The position numbers and the translations under genes were made by a program. From Pseudomonadota bacterium (GTDB taxonomy: Bacteria; Pseudomonadota; Gammaproteobacteria; Xanthomonadales; Xanthomonadaceae), in assembly GCA_023444765.1 (NCBI GenBank), contig JAEXLY010000289.1, positions 1 to 8,377 of the forward strand: a DNA stretch of 8,377 bases, read 5' to 3'. The notes below the pieces were generated by a model. It saw only the letters and a list, made by a program, of their open reading frames with translations. It had not been told where the DNA came from and searched no databases. Every line of letters starts with the position of its first letter. Position 1 is the first letter of the stretch. Shown piece by piece: positions 6,101 to 8,377 of the stretch.

Positions 6101-7504
6101 ATGAACCTGCAGGCGGTGCTGTTGTCGGGCGGATCGGGAACGCGGCTGTGGCCGCTCTCGCGCGAGGCCTATCCCAAGCAGTTCCTCGCCCTGGCGGGCG
6201 AACACACCATGCTCCAGGACACCTGGCGCCGCGTGGCTCCGCTGGCCACGCCCGCGCCGATCGTGGTGGCCAACGAGGAGCATCGCTTCCTCGCCGCCGA
6301 GCAACTGCGCCTGGTGGGCGTGCAGGGCGCGGACATCGTGCTCGAGCCGGTCGGGCGCAATACCGCCCCCGCCATCGCCGCGGCCGCACTGCAGGCGATG
6401 GCCGGCGGCGACGATCCGCTGCTGCTGGTGCTGCCCTCCGACCACGTGGTGCGCGACGAGGCCGGTTTCCGCGACGCCGTGCGCGCGGCCGTGCCTGCCG
6501 CCGCGGCCGGCGCACTGGTGACCTTCGGCATCGTGCCCTCGGCGCCGGAGACGGGGTTCGGCTATATCCAGGCCGGGGCCGGGGATGGCGTCCGGCCGGT
6601 ACTGCGCTTCGTCGAGAAACCCGACGCGGATACCGCGGCGTCCTACCTGCAGGCCGGCGGCTATCTCTGGAACAGCGGCATGTTCCTGTTCCGCGCCTCG
6701 CGCTATCTCGCCGAGCTCGAACGCTTCCGTCCGGACATCCTCGCGGCGGTGCGGCGGGCGTTCGAGGACGCGGCGCGCGACGGCGATTTCATCCGGCTCG
6801 AGCGCGAGGCCTTCTCGGCCAGCCCCTCGGACTCGATCGACTATGCCGTGATGGAGAAGACCGCCGATGCGCGCGTGCTGCCGGTCGACATCGGCTGGAA
6901 CGACGTCGGCTCCTGGTCGGCGCTGTGGGAGGTGAGCGAGCAGGACGAGCATGGCAACTCCCGCCATGGCGACGTCATCGCGGTCGATTCGCGCAACAGC
7001 TACGCCTACGCGCGGCGGCTGGTGGCGCTGGTGGGCGTGGACGACCTGGTGGTGGTGGAAACCGACGATGCCGTGCTGGTCGCGCGCAAGGACCGGGTGC
7101 AGCGCGTCAAGGACGTGGTGGCGCAGCTCAAGGCGGGACAGCGCAGCCACGCGGTCCTGCATCGCGAGGTGCACCGGCCCTGGGGCAGCTACGACTCGAT
7201 CGACCAGGAGGACGGCTGCTTCCAGGTCAAGCGCATCAGGGTCAAGCCCGGCGCGCGGCTGTCGCTGCAGTCGCACCGGCACCGCGCCGAGCACTGGATC
7301 GTGGTGCGCGGCACCGCGCGCGTGACCCGCGACAACGACGTGTTCGAACTGCACGCCAACCAGTCGACCTACATCCCGCTCGGCGCGCGCCACCGGCTGG
7401 AGAACCCGGGCAGCGAGATGCTGGAGCTGATCGAAGTGCAGTCGGGCAGCTACCTCGGCGAGGACGACATCGTCCGCTACGAGGATGTGTACGGACGCTC
7501 GTAG
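6101..7504 (+). CDS. xanB: Bifunctional mannose-6-phosphate isomerase / mannose-1-phosphate guanylyltransferase (type II)
   Basis: This cytosolic enzyme catalyses fructose-6-P to mannose-6-P and mannose-1-P to GDP-mannose. With a separate phosphomannomutase it supplies mannose for exopolysaccharide such as xanthan and for LPS. The 467 residues match XanB/AlgA/ManC type II enzymes (about 466-481). The N-terminal guanylyltransferase shows GGSGTRLWPLSR (10-21), YPKQF (24-28), EPVGRNTAPA (82-91), PSDHVV (112-117), TGFGYI (151-156), FVEKPD (170-175) and WNSGMF (190-195). The C-terminal cupin isomerase shows RPWGSY (359-364), LSLQSHRHRAEHW (387-399) with likely zinc ligands Gln390, His392, Glu397 and His431, STYIPLGARHRLENPG (422-437) and the terminal IEVQSGSYLGEDDIVRYEDVYGR. 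The Shine-Dalgarno before the ATG is weak. It is divergent from amgK and convergent with cysA. Symbols manC, cpsB or algA are used elsewhere for the same family. Confidence 0.95.
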   Translation: MNLQAVLLSGGSGTRLWPLSREAYPKQFLALAGEHTMLQDTWRRVAPLATPAPIVVANEEHRFLAAEQLRLVGVQGADIVLEPVGRNTAPAIAAAALQAMAGGDDPLLLVLPSDHVVRDEAGFRDAVRAAVPAAAAGALVTFGIVPSAPETGFGYIQAGAGDGVRPVLRFVEKPDADTAASYLQAGGYLWNSGMFLFRASRYLAELERFRPDILAAVRRAFEDAARDGDFIRLEREAFSASPSDSIDYAVMEKTADARVLPVDIGWNDVGSWSALWEVSEQDEHGNSRHGDVIAVDSRNSYAYARRLVALVGVDDLVVVETDDAVLVARKDRVQRVKDVVAQLKAGQRSHAVLHREVHRPWGSYDSIDQEDGCFQVKRIRVKPGARLSLQSHRHRAEHWIVVRGTARVTRDNDVFELHANQSTYIPLGARHRLENPGSEMLELIEVQSGSYLGEDDIVRYEDVYGRS

Positions 7505-7528
7505 GGGAGCGGCCGGGGAACCGCCAGC

Positions 7529-8236
7529 TCAGCCCGAATAGACCCGATAGCGCGGCAGGCCGACCGCAAGCGCCTCGCCCGTTGCCGGGGCCCGTGCGTC
7601 GGGCGAGGCCGCCAGATCGACCTCCAGGCATCCCGGCTGCCCCGGCAGGGACAACTCCAGGGTGATCCGGCCGGCATGGTGGCGCACGGCCGACACGCGC
7701 GCGATGAGTCCAGGGCCCGATGCGCCCGGCAGCGCGTCGTGCGGGCGCAGGTACAGGCGCGCCGGGCCGTCGCCGACGCCCGGCGCCGGGAAGGCGGCCG
7801 GTTGCCCGTCCACATGGAACATTCCGTCTCCGACCCGGCCGGCGACCACGCTGGCGCGGCCGATGAAGTCGAACACGTAGGCCGACGCCGGTGCGTCGTA
7901 GATCTCGCCCGGCGTGCCCACCTGCTCGATGCGCCCGTCGCGCAGCACCACCACTCGGTCGGCAAGCTCCAGTGCCTCGTCCTGGTCGTGGGTGACGAAC
8001 ACCGTGGTCTGCCCGGTCTGGTCGTGCAGCCGGCGCAGCCAGCGGCGCAGTTCGACCCGCACCTTGGCATCGAGCGCGCCGAAGGGTTCGTCGAGCAGCA
8101 GCACGGTCGGGTCGATCGCCAGGGCGCGCGCCAGCGCGACGCGCTGCTTCTGGCCGCCGGAGAGCTGCTCGGGATAGCGGCCGCCGTGGTCCGGCAACTG
8201 GATCAGCGCCAGCAGTTCGTCGACGCGGCGGCGGGG
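7529..8236 (-). CDS. cysA: Sulfate/thiosulfate ABC importer ATP-binding protein, 5' end missing
   Basis: CysA hydrolyses ATP on the cytosolic face of the CysTW(P/Sbp) sulfate/thiosulfate importer. Present are the signature LSGGQKQRVALARALA, Walker B VLLLDEP, D-loop FGALDAKVR, the ELRRWLRRLHDQTG segment, H-loop VFVTHDQDEALELADRVVVL and a C-terminal regulatory/TOBE-like part ending YRVYSG. ELRRWLRRLH and the LFLRP-like YLRPHD fit CysA better than maltose or spermidine ATPases. Walker A and the Q-loop are absent because the upstream sequence turns into an inverted copy of this gene at about 8236/8237. The frame stays open to the window end, with a GTG at 8287, but the roughly 17 residues before Pro-Arg-Arg-Arg-Val-Asp come from the mirrored arm and are not CysA. 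The stop lies 25 bases past the xanB stop, so the two genes converge. About 236 of an expected 340-360 residues are credible. Confidence 0.88.
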   Translation of the reverse strand, partial: PRRRVDELLALIQLPDHGGRYPEQLSGGQKQRVALARALAIDPTVLLLDEPFGALDAKVRVELRRWLRRLHDQTGQTTVFVTHDQDEALELADRVVVLRDGRIEQVGTPGEIYDAPASAYVFDFIGRASVVAGRVGDGMFHVDGQPAAFPAPGVGDGPARLYLRPHDALPGASGPGLIARVSAVRHHAGRITLELSLPGQPGCLEVDLAASPDARAPATGEALAVGLPRYRVYSG

Positions 8237-8377
8237 ACCGGCCGCCGCTTCGACGAACTGCTGGCGCTGATCCAGTTGCCGGACCACGGCGGCCGCTATC
8301 CCGAGCAGCTCTCCGGCGGCCAGAAGCAGCGCGTCGCGCTGACGCGCGCCCTGGCGATCGACCCGACCGTGCTGCTG
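8096..8377. repeat. 282-bp near-perfect inverted repeat with no spacer at the window end
   Basis: Base i pairs with base 16473-i throughout. The left arm 8096-8236 and right arm 8237-8377 (141 bases each) are reverse complements except at four pairs: 8131/8342, 8224/8249, 8233/8240 and the central 8236/8237. The whole repeat lies inside cysA coding sequence, spanning the signature and Walker B region. A palindrome this long with almost no loop is rare in bacterial chromosomes because it is unstable. Its end coincides with the window end. A fold-back (hairpin) chimera from library preparation, amplification or assembly is the best explanation. Confidence 0.95.
8246..8377 (+). pseudogene. Inverted duplicate fragment of cysA (probable artefact)
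   Basis: Read on the plus strand, 44 codons give RFDELLALIQLPDHGG, then RYPEQLSGGQKQR, VALTRALAIDP and TVLL, the same CysA segment as on the minus strand. It differs only at two codons (Val to Phe at 8249-8251, Ala to Thr at 8342-8344), and every silent position is identical. That identity argues against a diverged second copy. It has no start and runs off the window, so treat it as the mirrored arm of the palindrome rather than a gene. Confidence 0.8.

Noticed and set aside
4997..7393. A 798-codon open frame on the minus strand
   Set aside because: It is antisense to xanB and out of frame with amgK. It shows only low-complexity His/Arg/Ala-rich sequence and no family motifs.
7505..7528. Possible terminator between xanB and cysA
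   Set aside because: The 24-base gap has no convincing stem followed by a T-tract on either strand.
4813..7665. A 950-codon open frame on the plus strand
   Set aside because: It runs antisense through murU/amgK and then out of frame through xanB. Its product is Arg/Gly/Ala/Gln-rich without domains, while the overlapping frames encode well-recognised enzymes. It is a GC-bias shadow.
8096..8377. Mobile-element end, attachment site or hairpin telomere explaining the palindrome
   Set aside because: The arms are entirely internal cysA coding sequence. There is no transposase, target duplication or tRNA nearby, and the arms are near-identical, which fits a technical fold-back better.

Overview
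This is a very GC-rich window (roughly 70% by eye) with dense, strongly codon-biased genes. The gene content and protein sequences point to a gammaproteobacterium of the Xanthomonadaceae/Lysobacteraceae type (Xanthomonas, Lysobacter, Luteimonas or similar). The main indicators are a XanB-type bifunctional mannose enzyme, an AmgK/MurU peptidoglycan-recycling pair, and a purM neighbourhood holding DUF2066, an AI-2E/PerM permease and hda. The genus call is inference; I could not run a search.

Layout: (1) purM on the minus strand (37-1092), probably followed by the first codons of purN, which leave the window at base 1. (2) A divergent 137-bp gap, then a plus-strand run of three tightly spaced genes: a secreted DUF2066 protein (1230-2312), a PerM/AI-2E-family membrane protein (2330-3514) and the DnaA-inactivating AAA+ protein Hda (3519-4232). 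Gaps of 17 and 4 bases suggest one operon. (3) A short convergent gap with GC-rich hairpins. (4) A minus-strand pair, amgK (5014-6030) then murU (4302-5000), encoding the MurNAc/GlcNAc anomeric kinase and the uridylyltransferase of cell-wall recycling. (5) A 70-bp divergent gap, then xanB (6101-7504) for GDP-mannose synthesis. (6) Convergent with it, the 3' part of a CysA-type sulfate/thiosulfate importer ATPase (7529 to about 8236, minus).

The genes are mainly housekeeping: purine synthesis, control of replication initiation, cell-wall sugar salvage, exopolysaccharide/LPS sugar-nucleotide supply and sulfur uptake. I see no mobile element, CRISPR array, RNA gene or defence system. I did not find a previously undescribed system.

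The one truly abnormal structure is at the right edge. Bases 8096-8377 form a near-perfect 282-bp palindrome (141-base arms, four mismatched pairs, no spacer) inside cysA. It replaces the expected N-terminal half of that gene with its own inverted copy. This looks like a fold-back chimera or assembly artefact at a contig end rather than biology, and the apparent cysA start there should not be trusted.
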